This document shows positions 1 through 7,934 of a stretch of DNA of 42,447 nucleotides, piece by piece (positions within the stretch are counted from its first letter, which is position 1; every line of letters starts with the position of its first letter). The stretch covers positions 1 to 42,447 of the forward strand of contig NZ_AXWV01000035.1 of NCBI RefSeq assembly GCF_000482845.1, given 5' to 3'. A program made the translations under genes and the position numbers. This DNA comes from Anaerobiospirillum succiniciproducens DSM 6400. GTDB lineage: Bacteria > Pseudomonadota > Gammaproteobacteria > Enterobacterales > Succinivibrionaceae. Under the pieces are notes generated by a model. The model saw only the letters and a program-made list of their open reading frames with translations. It made no database searches and had not been told where the DNA came from.

Positions 1-68
1 ATATGTTGGCATATTATGTGCTTTCTAATGTTGTAGAAATACAGCATCGCTTTGTTACGTCTTGCTTT

Positions 69-98
69 TGACATTTTAATGAATAAGCACAAATGTCA
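69..98. promoter_or_regulatory. perfect 8-bp inverted repeat upstream of flagellin remnant
   Basis: The arms TGACATTT (69-76) and AAATGTCA (91-98) are perfect inverted repeats separated by 14 bases. They lie about 100 bases upstream of the flagellin fragment and overlap a TTGACA-like hexamer at 68-73. It could be a dimeric regulator site kept from the original flagellin promoter. No matching -10 element at good spacing was found, so a promoter is not asserted. Confidence 0.3.
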
Positions 99-177
99 TT
101 AATTGTCAATACCAGCTTAGTGACGTACATCACCTCACATATGGTGATAATATACGTAGCGTATGTAAATTTGTTTA

Positions 178-537
178 TTGAATTATGGCATTGAAACCGT
201 CGCCAAAAAGAGAGAATTTGCTCCTATGACAAATTTTGTATTCGAGAATTTGCGACAAAATAATAATTGGGTTTCGAAGTTAGTTGAAGAGCTCATTTTT
301 GCAATCAAAGATGTCGCAAAAATGATACAAAACAGAATGGAAAGCACCATCCGTAATCAGGCCTCAATTTCTGAGAACGAATCCGACGCCCGCTCACGTA
401 TTCGTGACACTGACTTTGCAATGGAGACAGCTGCTCTGACCTCTAATCAGATCATTCAGCAGGCATCGCAGACCATTCTGACTCAGGCAAATCAGCGTCC
501 AACTATCGCGCTGCAGCTCTTAGGTCAGGGCCAATAG
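178..537 (+). pseudogene. flagellin C-terminal fragment
   Basis: Residues from about 47 to the stop match the conserved C-terminal helix (D0/D1) of bacterial flagellins: the order QNRMESTI, SENESDARSRIRDTDFA, IIQQASQTILTQANQ and a final LQLLGQGQ is typical. A full flagellin is usually 280-500 residues and begins with an N-terminal helix (MA..INTN...) that is absent here. The frame is open only from a TTG at 178; an ATG at 226 is an alternative. The first 45 or so residues do not resemble flagellin. I read it as the 3' end of a flagellin gene left after deletion or recombination, or a donor cassette for gene conversion. The strong terminator just after the stop was probably inherited with it. 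Export or polymerisation of this piece alone is unlikely. Confidence 0.75.
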
Positions 538-585
538 TTCTAAAGACCTAGTCGTAAGTTAGCTGACGACGAATAATCAAGTTCT

Positions 586-616
586 AAAAAGGCAGCACCA
601 TCGGTGCTGCCTTTTT
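586..616 (+). terminator. rho-independent terminator after flagellin fragment
   Basis: A perfect stem AAAAAGGCAGCACC / GGTGCTGCCTTTTT with an ATC loop (600-602) ends in a five-T run at 612-616. It sits 49 bases past the flagellin-fragment stop and just upstream of the next gene's ribosome site at 631-635, so that gene probably relies on read-through or on a promoter hidden in this stretch. Confidence 0.9.
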
Positions 617-639
617 GCGTTTGTAGAATCGAGGAAAAC

Positions 640-1080
640 ATGGCCAATTGCCAAGATCTTAAGATCGCAGATGAACTCATAAAGGCTGTATTAGATAGCT
701 TTATACCTGAACATGCAACTTCTTCTATACCTGTCTTTATTGCAGGAGATCACAGCTCTGTGATCCACCAAGATCAGATTGCACTTTCAGATATTGGTCT
801 TGATGCAAAACACCTGCTTGGCAAAACTGATCTCGTGTTTAAGGTTGATGATCCTAAAGAGCCATGGCTGTGTTTCGTATCATGCGAACACTCATGTGGA
901 CACATCGATACCAAACGCAAACAAGAGCTCGATAAGATCGCAGCATCAACTAAGCTAAAGTGCGCTTATCTTTCAGTGTTTGATAGCATGGAAAGCTACT
1001 CAAAGGTATGCGATTCAATCGCCTGGAGCACCGATGTTTGGATAGCAGATCAGCCTACAAAGATCATAAGTTTTGATTAG
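640..1080 (+). CDS. BsuBI/PstI-type restriction endonuclease catalytic domain (stand-alone)
   Basis: 146 residues. The frame extends upstream to a GTG inside the terminator, but the ATG at 640 has a GAGGA at 631-635, so it is chosen. The pattern matches the C-terminal catalytic domain of BsuBI/PstI enzymes: a GD near residue 36, KTDLVF (family KLPDVVL), a hydrophobic strand WLCFVSCEHSCGHI, KRKQEL, and the diagnostic end IAWSTDVWIADQP (family AWETEVWIA..P). Full enzymes are about 300-330 residues with an N-terminal DNA-binding part, which is missing, and no cognate CTGCAG methyltransferase is adjacent. The Glu expected in the strand (family LIEAV) aligns with Ser, and a Glu occurs two residues later, so catalysis is uncertain. 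It may be a decayed or repurposed nuclease, convergent with the defence operon to its right. Confidence 0.65.
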   Translation: MANCQDLKIADELIKAVLDSFIPEHATSSIPVFIAGDHSSVIHQDQIALSDIGLDAKHLLGKTDLVFKVDDPKEPWLCFVSCEHSCGHIDTKRKQELDKIAASTKLKCAYLSVFDSMESYSKVCDSIAWSTDVWIADQPTKIISFD

Positions 1081-1174
1081 CGTTCTCCATCATTAGGCTT
1101 GCATCAACGCCCGCGCAGAGGCTTGCCTTAAAACATAGGTTTTACTACAGAAAGCATAGCTTGATAGATAAGTA

Positions 1175-2533
1175 TTACTTTTGCTTTAGCTTGAGACGGC
1201 CTTGGATTGGGTCAATGTAATACTTGTTAAGGTCTTGAGCCATGATATGTTCAACTACCTCACAGGCGGTATCAGCACTTACGGTAAACCACTCCTTTGG
1301 CTTGTATGTGTGGCCCTCATTATCTTTAAGCGTCACATTCAAGCGATGTGCTGCAAAAATGGTATGAAGTGCATTCTCAAGTGCTAAGGCGTCAAAGTTC
1401 TTACAAGCAATGGTACGTAAGACTTTGACAGGCGCACATAAGTAAGTACTTTCGTTCTGAGCATTGGCAATACGTTCTTCAACTGTATTGCTGGTACAAC
1501 CAATTTTGATAAGGTGGCTATGCTCTAAGAACTTTTGAATCACAGGCTCGGTGCTCAAAGTGCCCAAGATATAAACGTATCCATCAGGCTTACCAGCGTT
1601 ATCAAGCTTCTCAAAAAGCGGGTCTAGCTCCCTAACTAAGCGAGAAAAGAACTCCCTGCCAATATCATCGTTCTCAACTAAACGCACACAAGGAGGCACG
1701 CTCTTATAGAACGATGCCTTTACAGATGTACTGTATGGACTACTCTCAGTGCCATTGTCGAAAATCTGTCTAACTCTATACTTAATCTTTTTTGATGCCT
1801 TGCTGGTCTTTTTATCCTCGAGGCTAGCTTCGGCAATTAAGCTAAAGACTCCATCAATCACAAAAAACTGTCCAGGCACGATATCGATGCTGTCGCCACC
1901 AACTATCTTTACCTGCTTTACATGGTTTTGCTTCAGTAAAAGCTTTACCTCATTAAAGTAGCGCTTGAACTTATCAAACTCAGCGCACTTTACGGCTTTC
2001 GCTAATGGCTCCTCAAAGACAAAAGTCTTTGCTTTATAGGCTTCAGTGTCGCGCCAATACTCATGCTCTACAACAAGATCACTTTGACCTACATCATCAA
2101 GAAGTCCTAAAGGATCTGCAGCAAAAACGGAGTCCAAATCAGTAAAGAGGCGTGAGTGCATATCCTCTACCTCTTTTTTGATCACCTCGTCGCGAGTCAT
2201 GCGAGTTCTTGAGATCTTTTCAGTTTTCTTTGAACGCAGCTCCTCAGGTAGCAATGCCTCACATTCTTCTTTAGCAGCAGAATAGACAGACAAGACCTTC
2301 TGATAGCGTTTAAAAAGAATCTGCTCTTCAAAGTCATCGCTAGCTTCGTTTGGCAAACGTTGGTGCTCTTTAATGAACTCTTTAATATCCTCAAGTTCAG
2401 ACATGATCTTTTGCGTGTCATTCATCGACACCTTAGACTTGCCCACATCTGCTAGCAGGCCATAAGGATCATTATCAAAGAGCTCATCAAGTGACTTAGG
2501 ACGTTTAACAGGCAGATCAATATTGAACTTCAT
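1175..2533 (-). CDS. T5orf172/GIY-YIG-type nuclease family protein
   Basis: 452 residues; ATG at 2533 preceded by AAGGTGATG, 9 bases after the helicase stop, so it is the last gene of the operon. The C-terminal part (about 315-435) has the T5orf172/GIY-YIG fold pattern: YVYILGTLS as first strand, LIKIGCTSNTVEERI (IKIG...R), then an ALENALHTIFAAHR helix with the family Glu and EWFTV. The N-terminal half carries a twice-used motif, LDELFDNDPYGLLADVGKS near residue 15 and LDSVFAADPLGLLDDVGQS near 135, and between them EHQRLPNEASDDFE, a motif also found at the helicase C-terminus. Presumed role: DNA cleavage or nicking in a restriction-like complex with the helicase and methyltransferase. Activity is inferred from the family. 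Confidence 0.75.
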   Translation of the reverse strand: MKFNIDLPVKRPKSLDELFDNDPYGLLADVGKSKVSMNDTQKIMSELEDIKEFIKEHQRLPNEASDDFEEQILFKRYQKVLSVYSAAKEECEALLPEELRSKKTEKISRTRMTRDEVIKKEVEDMHSRLFTDLDSVFAADPLGLLDDVGQSDLVVEHEYWRDTEAYKAKTFVFEEPLAKAVKCAEFDKFKRYFNEVKLLLKQNHVKQVKIVGGDSIDIVPGQFFVIDGVFSLIAEASLEDKKTSKASKKIKYRVRQIFDNGTESSPYSTSVKASFYKSVPPCVRLVENDDIGREFFSRLVRELDPLFEKLDNAGKPDGYVYILGTLSTEPVIQKFLEHSHLIKIGCTSNTVEERIANAQNESTYLCAPVKVLRTIACKNFDALALENALHTIFAAHRLNVTLKDNEGHTYKPKEWFTVSADTACEVVEHIMAQDLNKYYIDPIQGRLKLKQK

Positions 2534-2542
2534 ATCATCACC

Positions 2543-4672
2543 TTAGCTATTTTGAGCTTCAGCTGATGATGCTGCCTTTGCATTGGCCTCACGCTTCTTT
2601 TGAAGAATGTACTCAAAAGCCACGCCTAAACGACGCTCAAAGTCGTTAGTAGACTTAGGATCAGGCAAACGATTATGCTCAATTCTGAAGGTATTAATAT
2701 GAGGCCATAACTCTAAAGCTGCATCCAAAGTCATCTTTTCACGCCAAGCATTAATCTGATTTTGCATGAGCTTTAACAGCTCTGGCTTTACTGCCTTTGA
2801 AACAAAGATGTATGCATCTTGGAATGGATTGATAGAGCCGATCATGTTGAAATCGAGTTCATCCACATTAATGAACTTATCTTTGATTTTCACAAAAGTT
2901 CGATTCTCATGATCTTGAACTATCGCTACAGGCTCCTCAACGACATCTGTAGGAACATCGTGAACAATAGCATCATCTGGCTTAATCACTGGCAGTGTCT
3001 TGATAATCATCTCAGTAACTACAGCCTCAGACATGGCAGCAATATCACTATCACTTAGCTCAGGATGGTACTCACGAATAACTGAAGAAACATCCTCTGC
3101 CACTAATGACTTGGAAATATCATCACCACCATTCGCAATAGCCTTTTTGACTGTATTAGAGGAGTTAATCACCTTAGCTACAATATCGGCATACTCCTCA
3201 TTGATGATCTTAAGAGCATCATCAGACATGCTGTCATTATCAATGGTGATCTCAACCTGATTACCAATCTTCTTCTTGATACTCTCGATCTTTTTCTGCT
3301 CTTTTTGCTCTGGAGTTGTAGGCTCGACTTCACCGCGCTTTTTAAAGTGTACGTTAGGAGCTAACACCTGCTCCATCAGCAAGGATAAAGTGATGGCTTT
3401 AAGAAGACTGTTAACTGCATCCGTTACGTCATCTACCATAGCTGTAGGCATAGCTACGAGGTTAGTAAATTGAGCGTGTTCTTTGCCTGGGCAGTCACGT
3501 GTTGCACGACCAATGATCTGAACAACTTCGGTCAATGATGAACGATAGCCTACTGTCAAAGCATATTCACATTGAGGCCAGTCAAAGCCCTCTTTGGCCA
3601 TGCCTAAGGCGATAATTACATCAACAGTATTTAGTGTTTCAGGTTCACGCAGTGCAGCTAATGTTACACCCTGCATACCTGCAATGGTGTCGGATACGAG
3701 ATCAGCAATTCTAAGGGTCTTTCCATTAGCACTCTTAACCGTGATGATGCCAGTCTTAGGATCTCTAGCTACGCGCTCACCAATATAGTCAATAAGTTGG
3801 CCTACTTCATTAAGCTTGTCACCGCTAGACTCTTTAGAGTTCACATTAGGAATATGGATGATAGTCTTCTTATCTAATTCAAGAAGCCTTGGTACAGCAT
3901 CTAACCAGTTACCCTCATAGAAAGCGTAATCAATACCTAATGATTTTAGGTACTTATAGCCGTTAAGCTGCTCATAGTAAGTGTAAACAACACGATCAAA
4001 CTTCTTCTCATCCTCAACAGACAGCACAGGTACGCTGTCACCTCTAAAGTAAGATCCTGTCATGGCAATGACATGTGCCGATGTCTTGGTCATCAACTCA
4101 TGAATTACATTACCTAAGCGGTTATCAGCCTCCTCAGAGACATGGTGGAACTCATCAATTGCAACTAAAGCTTGGTTAAAGACTGACTTATCCTTAACCT
4201 TGTCATAGAAGTAGACTAAGGTTGCGTGTGAGCATAAAAGATAATGAGCATTGTCATCTTCTAAAAACTTAATAGCCTGAGCTACTTTCTGAGTCTCGCC
4301 GCCTGGAGCACAAAGGTTGTACTTTGAATCTAAATGCCAGTCAGCAAAGAAGCCAAACTTACTGAGCTCAGTGTCATTAAAACTTGAACCAATAGCAATC
4401 TGAGGCACTGAGATGATGACTTTCTTAATGCCTTGATTGATGACCTTATCAAGAGCCAAGAACATAAGAGCACGTGATTTACCACAAGCCGGTGGAGCCT
4501 GAATGAGTAAGTACTGAGAGTCTCGCTTTTCAAAAGCACGAGCCTGCATTTCACGCATACCCATAGCATTTGCCGCAGAACTTTGACCAGTCTGTGAAAA
4601 GCTATAAGAACCTACGTTATGTACCTGCAGTCTGCCTACAGCGACCTCTTCACCCTTGTGCTGCTCACTCAT
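2543..4672 (-). CDS. DEAD/DEAH-box (SF2) helicase of restriction-type operon
   Basis: 709 residues from the ATG at 4672, which has AGAGGA six bases upstream; a TTG two codons earlier lacks a site. SF2 motifs appear in order: Walker A PPACGKS (about 60-66), motif II DEFH in VAIDEFHHVSE (about 170), motif III MTGSYF (about 205) and motif VI QIIGRATRD (about 389). This is the layout of translocases in Type I/III-like and related defence systems. Residues 450-640 are unrecognised and acidic. The C-terminus has EHNRLPDPKSTNDFE, closely similar to a segment in the downstream nuclease. It lies 99 bases after the methyltransferase stop and 9 before the nuclease. Likely role: ATP-driven DNA translocation coupling methylation-status recognition to cleavage. 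No nuclease motif was seen inside it. Confidence 0.85.
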   Translation of the reverse strand: MSEQHKGEEVAVGRLQVHNVGSYSFSQTGQSSAANAMGMREMQARAFEKRDSQYLLIQAPPACGKSRALMFLALDKVINQGIKKVIISVPQIAIGSSFNDTELSKFGFFADWHLDSKYNLCAPGGETQKVAQAIKFLEDDNAHYLLCSHATLVYFYDKVKDKSVFNQALVAIDEFHHVSEEADNRLGNVIHELMTKTSAHVIAMTGSYFRGDSVPVLSVEDEKKFDRVVYTYYEQLNGYKYLKSLGIDYAFYEGNWLDAVPRLLELDKKTIIHIPNVNSKESSGDKLNEVGQLIDYIGERVARDPKTGIITVKSANGKTLRIADLVSDTIAGMQGVTLAALREPETLNTVDVIIALGMAKEGFDWPQCEYALTVGYRSSLTEVVQIIGRATRDCPGKEHAQFTNLVAMPTAMVDDVTDAVNSLLKAITLSLLMEQVLAPNVHFKKRGEVEPTTPEQKEQKKIESIKKKIGNQVEITIDNDSMSDDALKIINEEYADIVAKVINSSNTVKKAIANGGDDISKSLVAEDVSSVIREYHPELSDSDIAAMSEAVVTEMIIKTLPVIKPDDAIVHDVPTDVVEEPVAIVQDHENRTFVKIKDKFINVDELDFNMIGSINPFQDAYIFVSKAVKPELLKLMQNQINAWREKMTLDAALELWPHINTFRIEHNRLPDPKSTNDFERRLGVAFEYILQKKREANAKAASSAEAQNS

Positions 4673-4749
4673 ATTCAATCCTCTTATGTTTGACTCATCA
4701 AAATCATCTACTGACTAATTCAGCCAGAAAGCACCCACTGAAACAAATA

Positions 4750-4787
4750 CTTAGCTATCAGCTTTAAATGCTTAGCTATCAGCTTTA
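4750..4787 (-). repeat. 17-bp direct repeat duplicating the methyltransferase stop region
   Basis: The sequence CTTAGCTATCAGCTTTA occurs at 4750-4766 and 4771-4787, period 21. The right copy encodes the last residues (KADS) and stop of the methyltransferase. The left copy is in the same frame just past the stop, so read-through would add seven residues ending in KADS again. It looks like a recent slippage duplication. Confidence 0.85.
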
Positions 4788-7651
4788 GCGGTAGCTTTCT
4801 TTTTCTTCGGCTTCGCAGCCTTTAACTGCTCCTTTTCTTCAGCAGCAATCGCTTTAGAGTAAAGGTCAAGTAAGAACGACAAGCGCTCCTCATCATCCTT
4901 GAATGGCTCCTCACGATAAGCACGTTCTACTGCAGCATCGAGTCTTGCGTGAACATCCTTAAGCTCATCAGGCATGTTTTCAGGGTTATACATCTCACCA
5001 AGCGTAAACTGTGTTTCAAAGTCGATACGTGTCAGCAAGATCTCTTTTGCCAGCTTATCGATCTCATCACGCTGTTCGTCACTCACCTCAGGCCAAACAA
5101 AGGTGTTGAATGTCATGTCACGAGAGTAACGTATGTCAGACTTGAGCCTGCCAGAAGTAAACTTGATCCACAAGTTATGCATGAGAGACATAAGGATGCC
5201 AAAGTCATAGTAACTTGCATTTGGAAGCATATGAACTTGAGCACAAGCAATGGTATCTGATTTTATAAAGCCCAAAGGGATATACTTACGTCGCTCTGAT
5301 GAGACAATTGGAATTACAAGTGCTCTTTCTGGATTCGATATACTTGCCAACTGACAAAACCGCCAAGGTTTATCTTTAACCTTATACGCAGCGCCTGTTT
5401 TTACTTGAGCAGATCTCCACAATCTACAATCCTCAACATGTGCTGTTATCTCTGGTATTGTAGACCACCTGTCCCTGTCGTCTTCTTCTAACCAAAAGCA
5501 GTACCTAAATTCACTCCTCATCAGCTCACTACTGCCTATGTACTTTTTGATATAAGGCTTAACGTTAGGATGTTCATTTAACAGTTTCTGCCCATCCTCA
5601 TAGGTCAGTATCAGATGACCACCATCAGCTGATTTGTTTCCAAATGATAAATTAATATCTCGTTGAAATGCATCGTTTTTACTCTTAACAATTGTAGGAA
5701 CAGAACAGCCTGTTAAATAAGGAGAAATACATATGCATTTTTCTGCCTTTAGCATATTTGTCTTGCTATCGTGAGTAATTAAATTGGGCGATTGAGTACG
5801 TTTAAATGAAAAACCGACTATCACACAAACAACAGCAGCCTTGCCTGCTGCATCGTTAGACCATTGGAACGGCTTATACGCAAAGTTAATGTATATGCCT
5901 TTATCTAATAACAAGCTCCATAGAGTGTTGACCTGCTCGCCTTGGCAGATTGAGTTGGTTGATACAAATGCTGCATGCACATTGTTGTTTAGCTGCATGT
6001 ATTCTGATGCTTTAACAAACCAAGCCGTAACATAGTCTGCGTAACCTAATTTATACTTTGGTGGGTAAACTGATATTAACCAAGCCTTTTGTTCATCAGA
6101 CAAATACTTTGCTCCACCAAACGGTGGATTACCAAGGATGTAGCTGCACTTTGAGGCTGGCAGGATGTCGTTCCAGTCGGTGGTAAGGGCGTTGGCTCTA
6201 ACTATTGTTGCTGATGACTTGAGTGGGATAGATGAGATATTGGAGCCGAAGCGAGCGTTAGCTTGCTGGTTCATGAGGTGCTGCATGAGCCACATGGAGA
6301 CGTGGGCAATTTCAACAGGCCAATCCTCGATCTCGATACCATAGAACTGATCGATGTTGATAAAGGAGTTTGTAAAGGCACCCTCATTAATGTAGTCAAA
6401 TACCTCGTTCTCAAGAGTACGCAGCTCTTTGTATGTGACAAGGAGGAAGTTACCGCAACCACATGCTGGATCAAGGAACTTGAGCTTGCCTACTTCCTCT
6501 AAGAAGTCATAGAACATTTTGCGCACGGCAAAATTCTTACGACGAGAGCTATCGGCACGTTTAGCAGTGGCAGCACCTAACTTGAGAGGCTCAGCCTTTT
6601 TCTTTAGTTCTTCAAACTCAGCATAGAGATCATCAAGGAACAATGGCTTGATGAGCTTGAGGATATTCTCCTCAGAGGTATAGTGAGCACCCATGTTGCG
6701 GCGCTCTTCTTTGTTCATAGCGCCTTGGAACATAGCACCGAAAACGGCAGGTGAGATCTCAGACCAAGAGAGCTTACCGCAATCAGTAAACTGATTGCGG
6801 GTTACAACGTCAAACTCAGGGATAAAGCCAGGTTCAGCAAAGAGGCCACCGTTTACATATGGAAACTCTAAAATCTCATTGGCAACCTTGTTTTCAAGAT
6901 GCTCTCGCTCATGTTCTTTAGTGTTAAATACCGTAAAGATATCTTCAAAGAACTGCTTAGCGTTACTACCCTCACGATCTACCAGCTTGTTGAAAGCATT
7001 GGAAAAGACATTATCGTCACCCATGCCAAACACGCCAGTATCCTCAGCAAAGAAACAAAAAAGGATGCGCACCATGAAGCTGTTGAGCTGCTGCATGTTC
7101 TCATCGCTAATGTTGTTGTGCTGAGCAAGGGTGTCGAGCAGACGAGTGAGCTTTAAACAAGCCTTACGATCGGCTTCTTTAGAGGAGACAATCTTAGTTC
7201 TACGCCCCTCTAACATTGGCAGCATAAAGCTGTAAAAGCCTGGCAAATCCTTATAGCCAATTACTATGTTGTCATGCTCAATAGCATCGAACATAGCAAT
7301 GGTCTCAGGGCCGCAACAAATGAGGTATTGAAACTTATGCTTTGGACCAGTGACTTCTTTTAAAGCACGCACATCATCCATGGCATGGACAACGTCGGCA
7401 TCATCCTTTAAGAATCTAAAGTAGGCGCGTAATGATATGGCAAGATCAGGCCTGGCCATAGAATCATTGACGTCTTTGCATGCAACGTTATAGCCCGGCT
7501 CATTTTTAAGAGCCATTTTTATGGAATCATTGGCGGTTCCATACATCCTCATAAGTTCACTGAAGAATACATCAGGCTCCCACTTTTCCTGCATTTTCTG
7601 ACTTAAGTCATTAATGAGAATAGAGAGATCTTTTGAGGATACCTTGGCCAT
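4772..7651 (-). CDS. MmeI-family DNA N6-adenine methyltransferase (no nuclease domain seen)
   Basis: About 959 residues from ATG 7651 (GGGATGA upstream); ATG 7660 and GTG 7705 are alternatives in frame. Domain order follows MmeI-like enzymes: N-terminal region (1-150) with a FFSELMRMYG start but none of the D...ExK residues of the MmeI nuclease; helicase-spacer-like region with FCFFAEDTGVFG and FPYVNGGLF; gamma-type methyltransferase core with GAHYTSEENILKLI, motif I FLDPACGCGNFL (about 395), YGIEIEDWP, and catalytic motif IV GNPPFGG (about 509); then target recognition region and C-terminal helices with a Lys-rich tail. Predicted to methylate adenine in a specific site and to provide recognition for the helicase-nuclease pair downstream. 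It is preceded by a 283-base gap rich in repeats. Confidence 0.85.
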   Translation of the reverse strand: MAKVSSKDLSILINDLSQKMQEKWEPDVFFSELMRMYGTANDSIKMALKNEPGYNVACKDVNDSMARPDLAISLRAYFRFLKDDADVVHAMDDVRALKEVTGPKHKFQYLICCGPETIAMFDAIEHDNIVIGYKDLPGFYSFMLPMLEGRRTKIVSSKEADRKACLKLTRLLDTLAQHNNISDENMQQLNSFMVRILFCFFAEDTGVFGMGDDNVFSNAFNKLVDREGSNAKQFFEDIFTVFNTKEHEREHLENKVANEILEFPYVNGGLFAEPGFIPEFDVVTRNQFTDCGKLSWSEISPAVFGAMFQGAMNKEERRNMGAHYTSEENILKLIKPLFLDDLYAEFEELKKKAEPLKLGAATAKRADSSRRKNFAVRKMFYDFLEEVGKLKFLDPACGCGNFLLVTYKELRTLENEVFDYINEGAFTNSFINIDQFYGIEIEDWPVEIAHVSMWLMQHLMNQQANARFGSNISSIPLKSSATIVRANALTTDWNDILPASKCSYILGNPPFGGAKYLSDEQKAWLISVYPPKYKLGYADYVTAWFVKASEYMQLNNNVHAAFVSTNSICQGEQVNTLWSLLLDKGIYINFAYKPFQWSNDAAGKAAVVCVIVGFSFKRTQSPNLITHDSKTNMLKAEKCICISPYLTGCSVPTIVKSKNDAFQRDINLSFGNKSADGGHLILTYEDGQKLLNEHPNVKPYIKKYIGSSELMRSEFRYCFWLEEDDRDRWSTIPEITAHVEDCRLWRSAQVKTGAAYKVKDKPWRFCQLASISNPERALVIPIVSSERRKYIPLGFIKSDTIACAQVHMLPNASYYDFGILMSLMHNLWIKFTSGRLKSDIRYSRDMTFNTFVWPEVSDEQRDEIDKLAKEILLTRIDFETQFTLGEMYNPENMPDELKDVHARLDAAVERAYREEPFKDDEERLSFLLDLYSKAIAAEEKEQLKAAKPKKKKATAKADS

Positions 7652-7693
7652 AACATTCATCCCAAACAAAAGCTTTATTACATCAGTAGTGCC

Positions 7694-7730
7694 AGTTGTT
7701 ATCACAACTGCAAGGCTACTCGCAGTAGCC
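7694..7730. promoter_or_regulatory. two adjacent small palindromes upstream of methyltransferase
   Basis: AGTTGT-tatc-ACAACT (7694-7709) and GGCTACT-cgc-AGTAGCC (7714-7730) stand side by side, 43-79 bases upstream of the chosen ATG. Their position between two same-strand genes suits an operator or an mRNA leader structure. Neither is followed by a T-run on the minus strand. Promoter hexamers were not convincing. Confidence 0.35.
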
Positions 7731-7781
7731 TAATCACTAATACCGTCATTTGCAAGCATAGAAATAGTTTTTAAGCTTATA

Positions 7782-7839
7782 GCTCACAATTAACTTTTAG
7801 TTCATAAGATGTGAGCCTTGAAAGTACTGCCTACAGCCG
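7782..7839. repeat. 58-bp direct repeat, copy 1
   Basis: This copy matches 7855-7912 over 58 bases with two substitutions (TTCATAAG versus TCCACAAG); the period is 73. Inside it, GCTCACA and TGTGAGC form inverted arms about 21 bases apart, so each copy can fold as a hairpin or bind a dimeric protein. It lies between the two methyltransferase-like genes. Confidence 0.9.
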
Positions 7840-7854
7840 AACATTAAAAGAATG

Positions 7855-7912
7855 GCTCACAATTAACTTTTAGTCCACAAGATGTGAGCCTTGAAAGTAC
7901 TGCCTACAGCCG
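7855..7912. repeat. 58-bp direct repeat, copy 2
   Basis: Second copy of the repeat, ending 22 bases before the stop of the degenerate methyltransferase paralogue. Its arms GGCTCACA (7854-7861) and TGTGAGCC (7883-7890) pair perfectly over 8 bases. On the minus strand the hairpin is followed by ATTCTTTT, so this copy might also act as a weak terminator for the upstream gene. Confidence 0.9.
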
Positions 7913-7934
7913 CATGCTACTAATATGACTAATC

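Noticed and set aside
178-537. Functional short flagellin
   Set aside because: It lacks the N-terminal helix needed for polymerisation and starts at an unsupported TTG in non-flagellin sequence.
7694-7709. lac-type operator (resembles GTGATAACAA)
   Set aside because: The similarity is short, the arms differ from a true lac operator and no LacI-family gene is in the window.
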